The notes beneath the pieces were generated by a model. It worked only from the letters and a program-made list of their open reading frames with translations. It was not told the DNA's origin and ran no database searches. Both the position numbers and the translations under genes were made by a program. Shown piece after piece: positions 1 to 8,072 of a stretch of DNA of 64,000 nt; the first letter of the stretch is position 1; every line of letters begins with the position of its first letter. The stretch is from Mycolicibacterium palauense. Lineage in GTDB: Bacteria; Actinomycetota; Actinomycetes; Mycobacteriales; Mycobacteriaceae. The DNA lies in the NCBI RefSeq assembly GCF_002592005.1, contig NZ_NVQF01000005.1, positions 51,746 through 115,745 of the forward strand, written 5' to 3'.

Positions 1-122
1 CCGAGCTCGGCGAACACTGCGCGCGCCGCTTCCAGGATGCGCCGCCTGGTCCGCTGTCCCTTGCGCTCGGCGCCGGGCGCGGCGGCGTCCTCCGTCTCGG
101 ATGCCTGTTGTGCGGTACTCAC
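1..122 (-). CDS. TetR-family regulator, N-terminal fragment (runs off the window)
   Basis: From a GTG at 122 the minus strand reads a polar leader (STAQQASETEDAAAPG) and then GQRTRRRILEAARAVFAELG, the typical first helix of a TetR DNA-binding domain. The rest of the protein lies outside the window, so ligand and targets are unknown. It is divergent from the methyltransferase at 263 across about 140 bases, the usual layout for a TetR repressor and its neighbour. GTG is the only good start before the conserved helix. Confidence 0.75.
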   Translation of the reverse strand, partial: MSTAQQASETEDAAAPGAERKGQRTRRRILEAARAVFAEL

Positions 123-262
123 CGATGCCTTCCTCGGGTTGCAGTTCGAGTCATGATGTCACCGACCAGACGAAGTAGACAAGCGGTGCGAAATAATGCA
201 CAGTGACGGAAGGCCGGCGGATGGCCCCGCCGGACACCCACTCGTGATCGAAGGAGACGCAG

Positions 263-922
263 GTGACGCAACCACGCATGGACTGGGACAGTGCCTATCG
301 GCAGGATGCTCGACCCCCGTGGAGCATCGGTGCACCGCAGCCGGAGCTGGCGGCGCTCATCGACCAGGGCAAGGTCCGTAGCGAGGTCCTCGACGCCGGC
401 TGCGGGGAGGCCGAGCTCTCGCTCGCGCTCGCCGAGCAGGGGTATTCGGTGGTGGGACTCGACGGCAGCGCCACCGCGGTGGCCGCCGCGAGCGCCGCGG
501 CAGCCGAGCGGGGCCTGACCACGGCGAGTTTCGCCGTGGCCGATATCACCGACTTCGACGGCTACGACGGGCGGTTCAACACGGTGATGGACAGCGGTCT
601 GTTGCATGTGCTGCCCGTGGAACGCCGGCAGGCCTACATGGCGGCCATTCACCGGGCCGCCGCACCCGGGGCCGGGCTGTTCATTCTGGCGTTCGCCCAC
701 AAGTCCTTCGGCGAGGGCGGACCCGGTCCGGCCGGATTCACCGCCGAGGAACTGCGCGACACGGCGGCCACGCTGTGGACCGTCGACGAGGTGCGCCCGG
801 CCAAGCTCTACGCCAACGACGTGCAGGTCCCCGACGGGCCGGCGCCACGTCCGGACGTTGAGCGCGACGACCAGGGCCGGCTGATGTTCCCGGGTTATCT
901 CCTGCTCGCGCACAAGGACTGA
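263..922 (+). CDS. Class I SAM-dependent methyltransferase
   Basis: A 219-residue single-domain methyltransferase. Residues 42-50 (VLDAGCGEA) are the glycine-rich SAM motif I, Asp67 in VVGLDGSA is the acidic residue expected to bind the ribose, and VMDSGLLHVL near 112 is the post-motif II strand. It resembles the small UbiE/thiopurine-like methyltransferases common in mycobacteria; no substrate can be named. The N-terminal DWDSAYRQDARPPW is typical of this subgroup. The ATG at 263 follows a purine-rich GAAGGAGA stretch that serves as ribosome-binding site. It is probably controlled by the divergent TetR gene to its left. Confidence 0.85.
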   Translation: MTQPRMDWDSAYRQDARPPWSIGAPQPELAALIDQGKVRSEVLDAGCGEAELSLALAEQGYSVVGLDGSATAVAAASAAAAERGLTTASFAVADITDFDGYDGRFNTVMDSGLLHVLPVERRQAYMAAIHRAAAPGAGLFILAFAHKSFGEGGPGPAGFTAEELRDTAATLWTVDEVRPAKLYANDVQVPDGPAPRPDVERDDQGRLMFPGYLLLAHKD

Positions 923-989
923 CGATTGGGTCTCACGATGCGACTCACGATGGCCGCCATCGAGACGCCCGCGAGAGCCGGGGAGCCGT

Positions 990-1230
990 CGTGAGGGTTG
1001 CGGTGTTCGGGGCCAACGGACCCGCCACCGCGTCGACACCTTCTCGACCGGCACCGCCAACGTCGTGGCCGGGATGCGCGACACCGGCGTCCAACGCCTC
1101 GCCGTGGTCAGTTCCACCGGCGCGCATCACTACCGTGATCGCCGCGACGCGTCGCTGAGTCTCAAGCTCGTCGAGCCCATCATCAGCCGGACCATCGGCA
1201 GGACGGTCTGTGTCGACATGTGTCGCATGG
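990..1230 (+). pseudogene. Remnant of NAD(P)-binding (NmrA/SDR-like) reductase
   Basis: The GTG at 990 begins VRVAVFGANGP, a Rossmann-fold nucleotide-binding start. After GANGP the frame breaks, and the matching text resumes in another frame as HRVDTFSTGTANVVAGMRDTG, then RLAVVSSTGAHHYRDRRDAS and LKLVEPIISRTIG. The middle of the domain (roughly 50-60 residues by comparison with the family) is missing, and the C-terminal half is cut after DMCRMEE, where the sequence turns directly into an MFS transporter. It is therefore a fragment with an internal deletion, a frame change and a 3' truncation, not a working enzyme. Confidence 0.75.
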
Positions 1231-1990
1231 AGGAACACGGCTGGGCCGATACCGTCACCCTGGGCTGCTTCGGGGTTGCGGCGGTCATGCTGACGGCCTT
1301 CGTTCTCTGGCAGCCGCGGACCACCTATCCGATGCTGCCGCTGCGACTGTTCGCGGTGCGTTCTCGGTCGGGCTCCTACGCCACGATGTTGTGCATCGGT
1401 GCGGGAATGTTCGCCACGTTCTACTTCCTGACGCTGTACATACAGCAGATCCTGGGTACAGCCCGGTCAAGACGGAACACACCGACCGGTTACCGCCGCG
1501 GATCATCGCCGCACCCGGCCTGGCGATCGGAACGGCCGGCATGCTGTGGTTCAGCATGCTGGAGCCCGGCTCGTCCTACTGGAGCCATCTGATGCCCGCG
1601 ATGTTCGCCACCGCGGTAGGCGTGGGACTGAGTTTCGTGCCGATGACGCTCGGGGCGGTCAGCCACGTCCGCGACGAAGACACCGGCATAGCCTCGGCCC
1701 TGCTCAACACCTCTCAGCAGGTGGGCGGTGCGGTCGGGCTCGCCGTGTTGACCACCAGCGACACCGCGGCCTCCGATCGCCGGCTTCCCGATGCGGACAC
1801 CGCGTTCTTCCGCGGCCTGGCCACGCGCGACCCCGATCTCGTCCAGCGTGCGGCCATCGCACTGACCCACGGCTACACCACCGCATTCAGCGTCGCCGCG
1901 GCCTTCTTCACCACCGGGCTGCTCATCGCGGCCATCACGATCACTGCTCACAATGGTTCGGTGAAAGTGGCTGTAGCTCGGGCTGTGTGA
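1231..1990 (+). pseudogene. Remnant of DHA2-type MFS drug-efflux transporter
   Basis: The text reads HGWADTVTLGCFG, then YPMLPLRLFAVRSRSGSY and MLCIGAGMFATFYFLTLYI, which is the middle of a 14-TM EmrB/QacA-like exporter. About 200 N-terminal residues are absent and the start is fused to the reductase fragment before it. Near 1456 one base is missing (LG then YSPVKT in another frame), and the loop between YSPVKT and PRIIAAPG is also shorter than in intact relatives. The C-terminal half (GIASALLNTSQQVGGAVGLA, the conserved QQ-GGA segment) continues open to the stop at 1990. It cannot make a full transporter. Confidence 0.8.
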
Positions 1991-2012
1991 TCCGCACTGT
2001 CGGGACCCTGAC

Positions 2013-2582
2013 TCACCACCGCTCTTCGATCTCGGCGAAGCTGGGGCCGCGGCCCGGGAGTTCACCGCGGGCGGGTGCCCGCAGCCCGTCGAGGATGAGC
2101 GCGAGGTAGCGGCGCTGCAGCTCACGATCGCGCGGGCGGTCCGCGATGCGCAGCCCGCCCACTGGGCCGTCGATCACCGCCTGTATCCGCTGATGGGCCC
2201 GCCGGGCCGGCGCATAGAGGCTCCCGTCGGGGACGAACTTTCCCGCGAGTGTCAGCTGCGCCAGCCCGCCGGAATCGATGTAGCGAACCATGAACGCGCA
2301 GAACACCTTCCATGGCTCGCCGGAGTCCTCCAGCGCCGCTTCGGCCGCCTCGATGATCGCGTTGAGGCCGTCGTCGCAGACGACGCTGAGCAGTTCGTCC
2401 TTGGTGCGGTATCGCCGGTACAGGCTGGCCTGCCCCACTCCGGCACGCAACGCGACGTCGGACATCTTGGCGGCCGGGTTCTCCAGGAACACCTCCCTGG
2501 CCGCGGTGATGACGGCCTGGTCGTTGCGGCACGCCTCGTGGTGTCTGCCTCTGGGTGCTGCGGCGCCACTGTCTGCGATCAC
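2013..2582 (-). CDS. TetR-family transcriptional regulator
   Basis: About 189 residues with an intact N-terminal TetR helix-turn-helix: ITAAREVFLENPAAKMSDVA, then GVGQASLYRRYRTKDEL as the recognition helix region. The C-terminal half is all-helical ligand-binding sequence with no recognisable ligand. The start is uncertain: GTG at 2582 is used here and a TTG lies two codons upstream. It is the only clearly intact gene between 0.99 and 5.5 kb and converges on the broken MFS gene at 1990. It may once have controlled one of the decayed pumps beside it, which is inference from position only. Confidence 0.8.
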   Translation of the reverse strand: MIADSGAAAPRGRHHEACRNDQAVITAAREVFLENPAAKMSDVALRAGVGQASLYRRYRTKDELLSVVCDDGLNAIIEAAEAALEDSGEPWKVFCAFMVRYIDSGGLAQLTLAGKFVPDGSLYAPARRAHQRIQAVIDGPVGGLRIADRPRDRELQRRYLALILDGLRAPARGELPGRGPSFAEIEERW

Positions 2583-2647
2583 GATCAAAGGCTACTCGTC
2601 GGACCCGGACATCTGTGCTGGTCGCATCGCGCTATGGGCCGGAGCTG

Positions 2648-3292
2648 CTAGGGATTGAGATTCGGACGGAATCCGGCGCTGATCGCATCGATGTTCGCCG
2701 TGGCGTGGGCGAACCGGTCCTGCACGTCCGGCCAGTTGACCACGTTCCAGAAGGCCTTGACGTAGTCGGCCTTGACGTTCTTGTGCTGCAGACAATAGGC
2801 GTGTTCCCGCATGTCGACCTGGAGCAGCGGGACGATCCCGAGCGGCACGTTGGCCTGCTGGTCGTAGAGCTGGAAGGCGAGCAGCTTCTTGTCGCGGCTG
2901 TCACACCCCAGCACTGGCCAGCCCGATCCCTGCAGGCCGTTGGCCGCCGCGGTGAACTGAGCCCGGAAGCGGTCGAACGAGCCGAACTGGTCGTCGGTCG
3001 CGGCGGTGAGCTCGCCGACCGGCTTGTCGCCGCCGTCGGGGGAGGTTCTTCCACCAGATCGAGCGGTTGACGTGGCCACCGAAGTGGAAAGCCGGGGTTC
3101 TTCTCGTTGAGGAAGATGGCCGCGTGGTCGCCCCGGTCGCGGGCCTCCGCGAGACTGGCGACCGCGTCGTTGAGGCCCTTGACGTAGGTGGCGTGATGCT
3201 TGCTGTGGTGGACCTCGTTGATCTGGCCGGAGATGTGCGGATCCAGTGCACCACAGTCGAAATCGAGTTCGGGTAGGACGTATTCCCCTCAT
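2648..3292 (-). pseudogene. Frameshifted Mn/Fe superoxide dismutase (sodA-like)
   Basis: The whole SOD protein can be traced, but in three frames. The first part reads [20 protein letters not shown] and [17 protein letters not shown] in the frame of base 3285. One extra base in GGCTTTCCAC near 3090 shifts it to [15 protein letters not shown], and a second indel near 3050 shifts it to [20 protein letters not shown] onward. The ATG at 3292 is also out of frame with EYVLPEL. The metal-ligand regions ([25 protein letters not shown]) are still visible, so the decay is recent. Either this is a dead extra SOD copy or the sequence is locally erroneous; the flanking broken genes favour real decay. Confidence 0.85.
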
Positions 3293-3343
3293 CGTTTCTC
3301 GCCTCCGGGTGTGGAGTTGGTTGGTGGGTGGGCAGCGGGGAGG

Positions 3344-3752
3344 AGTGCGATCTAGCCCGGGGGCGGCTCATGGCGATGATCCGCTTCGCACCCATCTCGC
3401 GCGGCCAGTACCGCGCACAACCCGACCGCGCCGCGGTGCAGGCACGAGGTCTGGAATCCGTGGCGGCAGTCGGGCAGGTCCCGTCGGAGGCGAAGAACGA
3501 CCCGATGACGAACTGGCCCGGCTCGACCGTGATCACCTCGTTGCCGACGGCCTCCACGACACCGCAGTACTCGTGGCCGAACGGTATCGGGCTCCGGGAC
3601 CGCGTTCAGGCCGCGCGGAATTCCCACAGATCGGATCCGCAGACACAGGTGGCGGCGTTGCGCACGATCACGTCGGTCGGGGCCTGGATGGTCGGGTCCG
3701 GGAAATCCTCGGTGCGCACGTCGCCGGCGCCGTAGATGATGGTTCCTCGCAT
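3344..3752 (-). pseudogene. Remnant of zinc-dependent alcohol dehydrogenase
   Basis: From an ATG at 3752 the strand reads MRGTIIYGAGDVRTEDFPDP and NAATCVCGSDLWEF, the N-terminus of an MDR zinc dehydrogenase with its catalytic CGSD. The frame is then lost. The next pieces are PFGHEYCGVVEAVGNEV and PGQFVIGSFFASDGTCPDC in other frames, followed by FQTSCLHR joined straight to GAVGLCAVLAAR and, after another one-base shift, [11 protein letters not shown]. The linker between the structural-zinc lobe and the Rossmann fold is deleted, and the C-terminal half is missing. At least three lesions make it non-functional. Confidence 0.8.
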
Positions 3753-3797
3753 GATCGTCGTCCTTCCGGTGTGATGTGAGCAGTTGTTGTGGGTGAG

Positions 3798-5025
3798 TCA
3801 GGCTTCGGTTCTTCGCCCGAGGGCCAGAACGAGCGCCGCGCCGAGGAGGCTGAAGCGGTGGTGACGAGCACCGCCAGGTTCCAGCCGGAGATCACCGCGG
3901 CGGGCGCGGTGCCGCCACCGCCGCAAGCGAGAATCACCGACACGACGGTGATTCCGAACGCCGAGCCCAGGTAGCGGGCCGTGTTGTTGGCCCCGCTGCC
4001 CATGGCGGCGCGATGGGCCGGCACGCTGACGACGGCCTCACGACCGAGTGCGGCGTTGAGCACGCCGTTGGCCGCACCGACGACCAGCAGTCCGGGCAGC
4101 AGGTGCAGCAGACCCGCCCCGGGGCTCAGCCCGATCAGCGCCAGCTGCCCGGCCGCCACACCGGTCAGCCCGCCGACCATCTGCGCGCGTGGTGTGAAGG
4201 TCTCGGGCAGCCACCGTGCGGCCAGCGCGGTCAACGCACTCACCGCGGACCAGGCCAGCAGCGTGACGGCGGCGGCGATTTCGCTGCCGCGCAGGCCGCA
4301 CTCGATCAGGATCGGAACATAGGTCATCAGCGACAACGCCCCGGCACCGGCGCCCAGCGCCGCCGCGGTGGCCGCGACGAAATCGGGTCGTCGGAACAGT
4401 CCGAGGTCCGGCATCGGGTGTGCGACGCGGTGTTCGGCGACGAAGAATCCGGCGACCAGTGCCAACCCCACGGTCATCAACGCCAGGGTGCCGAGGTGGG
4501 TCCAGCCGCTACGGCCCCGCACCAGTCCGCACAGCAGAGCTGCCAGGCCGGCGCCGAGTAGCAGGGCGCCGCCGGCGTCGACGCGACGGGCCTGTGCCAC
4601 ATGGGATTCTGTAAGTAGTATGCGCCCGCCAGCGGCGAGCAGCGCCGCCGCGCCGGCGGTCGCCCAGTGCGAGAGCCGCCACCCGCCGGCGGCGTCGAGC
4701 GTCACGGCCAGCAGCGGTGCCAGCGCCACGCCCGCCCCCGGGGAGGCACCCCACACGCCGGTGGCCCGCACCCGGTACGGGCCGGGTGGGAACGCGTGCG
4801 CGATCAGGGCCCCGACTGCACGAGATCATGGCGGCACCGCCGAGGCCCTGCACCACGCGTCCGGCGATCAGCTACCCCCGCGGCGGGGGCGGCGGCCAGG
4901 ACCGAACCAAGGGTGAGCACCGCCGCGCCGCCCACGAACACCCGGCAGCGGCCGAAGTCGTCGCCCCGGGGCCCCGCTACTGAGCAGACCGGCCGTGGCG
5001 CCGACGCTCATCGCGCTCAGGATCC
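3798..5025 (-). pseudogene. Multiply frameshifted DHA2/MFS transporter, N-terminus deleted
   Basis: A long open stretch from about 4771 to 3853 encodes most of a 14-TM efflux pump (ATGVWGASPGAGVALAPLL, then ANGVLNAALGREAVVSVP). Homologous text continues out of frame at both ends. Upstream are RVVQGLGGAAMIS (lost near 4825), LIAGR (shift near 4870) and GDDFGRCRVFVGGAAVL (shift near 4968). Downstream, FSLLGAALVLALGRRTEA ends at the stop at 3798 after a one-base loss near 3853. The first transmembrane helices are missing: the frame stops at ILSAMSVGATAGLL, where it meets the truncated regulator on the other strand. Clearly dead. Confidence 0.8.
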
Positions 5026-5549
5026 TCGACGGCATGACCGAGGTGCCCGCCTTCGTGCGCAACGGGCGACTCGATGTCCTGGCGGCCAGCCAGCTCGGGT
5101 TCGCCTTGTACTCACCGCTTTTCGACGATCCGGCCCGCCCGGCCAACCTGGCCCGGTTCGCGTTCCTGGATCCCCGCGCCCGCGACTTCTATCCGGACTG
5201 GGAAGGGGCCGCCAATATCTCAGTGGCGCTTCTGCGCACCGAGGCGGGCCGCAATCCCCATGACCGCGGCCTGACCGATCTCATCGGTGAACTGGTCACG
5301 CGCAGTGATACCTTCCGCACCCGTTGGGCCGCGCACAACGTGCGTCTGCACCAGTCCGGGGCGAAACGTTTCGTCCATCCCGCCATCGGCGAACTCACCC
5401 TCGCGTTCGAGGCGATGGAGCTCTCGGCCGACAGCGGTCTGACGCTGACCGCCTATACCGCCGAACCCGAATCCCCGTCGGCCGACGGCCTCAAGCTGCT
5501 CGCCAGTTGGGCCGCGACCCGCAGAGCCGACGCCGTCGAGCTGTCCTGA
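5018..5549 (+). pseudogene. MmyB-like regulator ligand-binding domain lacking its HTH
   Basis: The open frame ILDGMTEVPAFVRNGRLDVL, then YSPLFDDPARPANLARFAF and RDFYPDWEGAANISVALL, up to a C-terminus at 5549, is the MmyB-like ligand-binding domain normally found after an XRE helix-turn-helix in actinobacterial regulators. That N-terminal HTH, roughly 80-100 residues in the family, is absent. The upstream sequence belongs to the opposite-strand MFS remnant, itself cut at its N-terminus at the same place. A single deletion removing the 5' halves of two divergent genes explains both. An ATG at 4995 could open the frame, but no DNA-binding domain would be made. Confidence 0.8.
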
Positions 5550-5558
5550 GGGGAGGGG

Positions 5559-5873
5559 TCAGCTCCCCTTCGACGTCACCCCGCCCGCGGTGACGTCGGC
5601 GCCGAACAGCGCCTGGCTCAGCACCCGCAGCACCTCGTGGTCGGTGGGCGAGTAGTACACGAAGGTGCCCTCGCGGCGGCCCTTGACCAACCCGGCCAGC
5701 CGTAGCTTGGCCAGATGCTGGCTGACGACGGCGGGCGCCACGCCGGCCAGTTCGGCCAGGCACGCCACCGAGTTCTCGCCCTGCAGCAACGCCCAGAGCA
5801 CCTTGATTCGCGTCGGGTCGCTGAGCATCCGGAAGGACTCGGAGGCGCGTGAGACCTGCTCCTCGGTCGGCAT
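5559..5873 (-). CDS. ArsR/SmtB-family metal-responsive repressor (likely controls ctpD)
   Basis: About 104 residues from ATG 5873 (MPTEEQVSRASESFRMLSD); a longer start at 5912 is possible. The winged HTH is clear: DPTRIKVLWALLQGENSVA, then APAVVSQHLAKLRLAGLV and the wing FVYYSP. It is divergent from the P1B-ATPase gene at 5990, the standard layout for an ArsR repressor of a metal exporter. The alpha-5 segment (TDHEVLRVLSQALFGAD) keeps Asp-His but lacks the distal His pair of NmtR/SmtB-type sites, so the sensed metal cannot be assigned. It is not KmtR (a true KmtR lies at 38.3 kb), and its sequence does not fit CmtR or NmtR as I remember them. Confidence 0.85.
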   Translation of the reverse strand: MPTEEQVSRASESFRMLSDPTRIKVLWALLQGENSVACLAELAGVAPAVVSQHLAKLRLAGLVKGRREGTFVYYSPTDHEVLRVLSQALFGADVTAGGVTSKGS

Positions 5874-5957
5874 GGTGAACCCGCGAATCGATGAGTGCAC
5901 GGCAGTGATCATACCGCCGCACCCCTGTTCAGCTGGTTAGCTGCCAGCGTGTTTGCG

Positions 5958-5980
5958 AATATGCACGAGTAAGCAGATAT
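5958..5980. promoter_or_regulatory. Candidate ArsR operator upstream of ctpD
   Basis: Between the divergent arsR-like gene and ctpD, AATATGC (5958-5964) is followed eight bases later by GCAGATAT (5973-5980), an imperfect AT-rich inverted repeat of the size used by ArsR/SmtB repressors. It lies just ahead of the GTG start of ctpD. The assignment rests on symmetry and position only. Confidence 0.4.
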
Positions 5981-5989
5981 GGTGACCCG

Positions 5990-8002
5990 GTGACCTCCGG
6001 AATCCAGATGGCCGCCCGCCATGAGCGCGGCGGACGTTCGTCGCCACCGCAGCGGCGCGCCCCGGCCTGGTCGGTGCCGGAGCTGCGGTGGGCCGCGCTC
6101 GCGGGTGTCCTGTTCGCGCTGGGCCTGCTCGTCCAGCTGGCGGGCGGGCCGGCCGGGCTGTGGTGGGCCCTGTACCTGGGCTGCTACGTCGGTGGCGGCT
6201 GGCAGCCCGGTTTGGCCGGGCTGAAGGCGCTGCGGGAGAAGACCCTCGACGTCGACCTGCTGATGGTGGCCGCGGCCCTCGGCGCGGCCGCCATCGGCCA
6301 GGTCTTCGACGGCGCGCTGCTCATCGTCATCTTCGCGACCTCCGGAGCCCTGGAGGCGGTGGCGACCAAGCGCACCGAGGACTCGGTACGCGGGTTGCTC
6401 GACCTGGCCCCGCAGACCGCGACCCGGTTGACCGGCCCGGAGGGCGCCACCGGGCACGACACGGGGGAGGAGCAGGTCGCCACCGCCACCCTCGAGGTCG
6501 GCGACGTCATCGTGATCCGGCCCGGGGAACGGGTCGGCGCGGACGGGGTGGTGCTCGGCGGGGCCAGCGAGGTCGACGAGTCGAGCATCACCGGAGAGCC
6601 CCTCCCGGCCGACAAGAAGGCGGGCGACGAGGTCTTCGCGGGCACGGTCAACGGCACCGGGAGCCTGCGGGTGCGGGTGAGCACCCCGGCCGCCGGCACC
6701 GTGATCGCGCGGATCGTCGAGATGGTCGCCACGGCCAGCGCCGGCAAGGCCCGCACCCAGCTGTTCATCGAGAAGGTCGAGCAGCGTTACTCGCTGGTCA
6801 TGGTGGTGGCCACCCTTGCCCTGTTCGGCGTCCCGCTGCTGCTCGGCGCCGACCTGCAGTCGGCGCTGCTGCGGGCGATGACCTTCATGATCGTGGCGTC
6901 GCCGTGCGCGCTGGTGCTCTCGACCATGCCCCCGCTGCTGGCCGCCATCGCCAACGCCGGCCGGCACGGGGTGCTGGTGAAATCCGCCGTCGTCCTGGAG
7001 AAACTCGCCGGCGTCACCCGGGTTGCCTTCGACAAGACCGGCACCCTGACCGACGGCGCACCCCGCCTGGTGGAGGTCCGGACCCTGCCCGGCTGCGCCG
7101 TCTCCGGCGCGGAACTGTTGTCGGTGGCCGCGGCCGCCGAGAACCATTCCGAACACCCGATCGCCCGGGCGATCGTCACGGCCGCCCGGGAGGCCGGGCT
7201 GCGGGTGCCCGCCGCGACCGGCTTCACCTCGACGTCCGGGCGCGGCATTCGCGCCCGGGTGGGCGAGGATCTGCTCGAGGTCGGCAGCCCGGCGTTGCTG
7301 GGCGCCGAGACCGGGGATCGCGACGGTCACGCGGACGCGGCCGTCGCCGCGCTCGAAGCCGCCGGGCGCACCGCGGTCGTGGTGCGGCTCAACGGACACG
7401 CCGCCGGGGTGTTCGCGCTCACCGATCGTCCCCGCCCGGAGGCACCGGCCGCGGTCGCCCGCCTGACCGAGCTCACCGGTACCGCACCGGTCCTGCTCAC
7501 CGGTGACAATCGCCGGGCCGCCGCCCGGCTGGCCACCGAGGTGGGCATCACCGATGTCCGGGCCTCCCTGCTGCCCCAGGACAAGGTCGCCGCCGTGCGT
7601 GATCTGCAGGGCGGCGGCGAGGCGGTGGCGCTCGTCGGCGACGGCGTCAACGACGCCCCCGCGATGGCCGCCGCCCACGTCGGCGTCGCGATGGGACGCA
7701 CCGGGTCCGACCTGGCGCTGGAGACCGCCGATGCCGTCATCACCCGCGACGATCTGGCCACGCTGCCGGCGGTGCTGGCCCTGGCCCGGCGGGCGCGGCG
7801 CGTCGTGGCGGCGAACCTGGTCATCGCCGCCACGTTCATCGTGGTCCTCGTCACCTGGGACCTCGTCGGGCACCTGCCGCTGCCGCTCGGCGTCGCAGGT
7901 CACGAGGGGTCGACCGTGCTGGTCGGCCTCAACGGCCTGCGACTGCTGCGGGACGGCGCGTGGCCGCCCGCGGAGCGCTCCCGGCGTAACGCGCGGCCGT
8001 GA
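5990..8002 (+). CDS. ctpD: P1B-4-type heavy-metal exporting ATPase CtpD
   Basis: A 670-residue P-type ATPase of the inner membrane that would use ATP to export Co2+/Ni2+/Fe2+-type cations. Visible in order: actuator loop SSITGEPLPA near 198-207; the transmembrane metal site SPC at about 303 (SPC rather than CPC marks the P1B-4 class); phosphorylation motif DKTGTLTDG with Asp347; the His-Pro motif NHSEHPIARAI; hinge GDGVNDAPAM near 549; and GHEGSTVL near 637, the class-specific HEG(G/S)T membrane motif. There is no N-terminal CxxC metal-binding domain. Length and sequence closely resemble M. tuberculosis CtpD (657 residues) from memory. The GTG start at 5990 follows the candidate ArsR operator. 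Confidence 0.88.
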   Translation: MTSGIQMAARHERGGRSSPPQRRAPAWSVPELRWAALAGVLFALGLLVQLAGGPAGLWWALYLGCYVGGGWQPGLAGLKALREKTLDVDLLMVAAALGAAAIGQVFDGALLIVIFATSGALEAVATKRTEDSVRGLLDLAPQTATRLTGPEGATGHDTGEEQVATATLEVGDVIVIRPGERVGADGVVLGGASEVDESSITGEPLPADKKAGDEVFAGTVNGTGSLRVRVSTPAAGTVIARIVEMVATASAGKARTQLFIEKVEQRYSLVMVVATLALFGVPLLLGADLQSALLRAMTFMIVASPCALVLSTMPPLLAAIANAGRHGVLVKSAVVLEKLAGVTRVAFDKTGTLTDGAPRLVEVRTLPGCAVSGAELLSVAAAAENHSEHPIARAIVTAAREAGLRVPAATGFTSTSGRGIRARVGEDLLEVGSPALLGAETGDRDGHADAAVAALEAAGRTAVVVRLNGHAAGVFALTDRPRPEAPAAVARLTELTGTAPVLLTGDNRRAAARLATEVGITDVRASLLPQDKVAAVRDLQGGGEAVALVGDGVNDAPAMAAAHVGVAMGRTGSDLALETADAVITRDDLATLPAVLALARRARRVVAANLVIAATFIVVLVTWDLVGHLPLPLGVAGHEGSTVLVGLNGLRLLRDGAWPPAERSRRNARP

Positions 8003-8072
8003 TCCGGCGATTTCACCGCTGACAGGGCAGCGTCATCGGATTCGAGCTGCCCGCGCGTTGGAGGACCGTTCT

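Noticed and set aside
1065..1592. A 175-codon frame that could be annotated as a novel membrane protein
   Set aside because: It is half reductase fragment and half MFS fragment joined by a deletion, then runs out of frame after 1456.
5909..7903. A 664-codon open frame opposite ctpD
   Set aside because: Its frame mirrors the GC-rich codons of the ATPase, and its text is repetitive Gly/Arg/His without domains, whereas ctpD on the other strand has every P-type motif.
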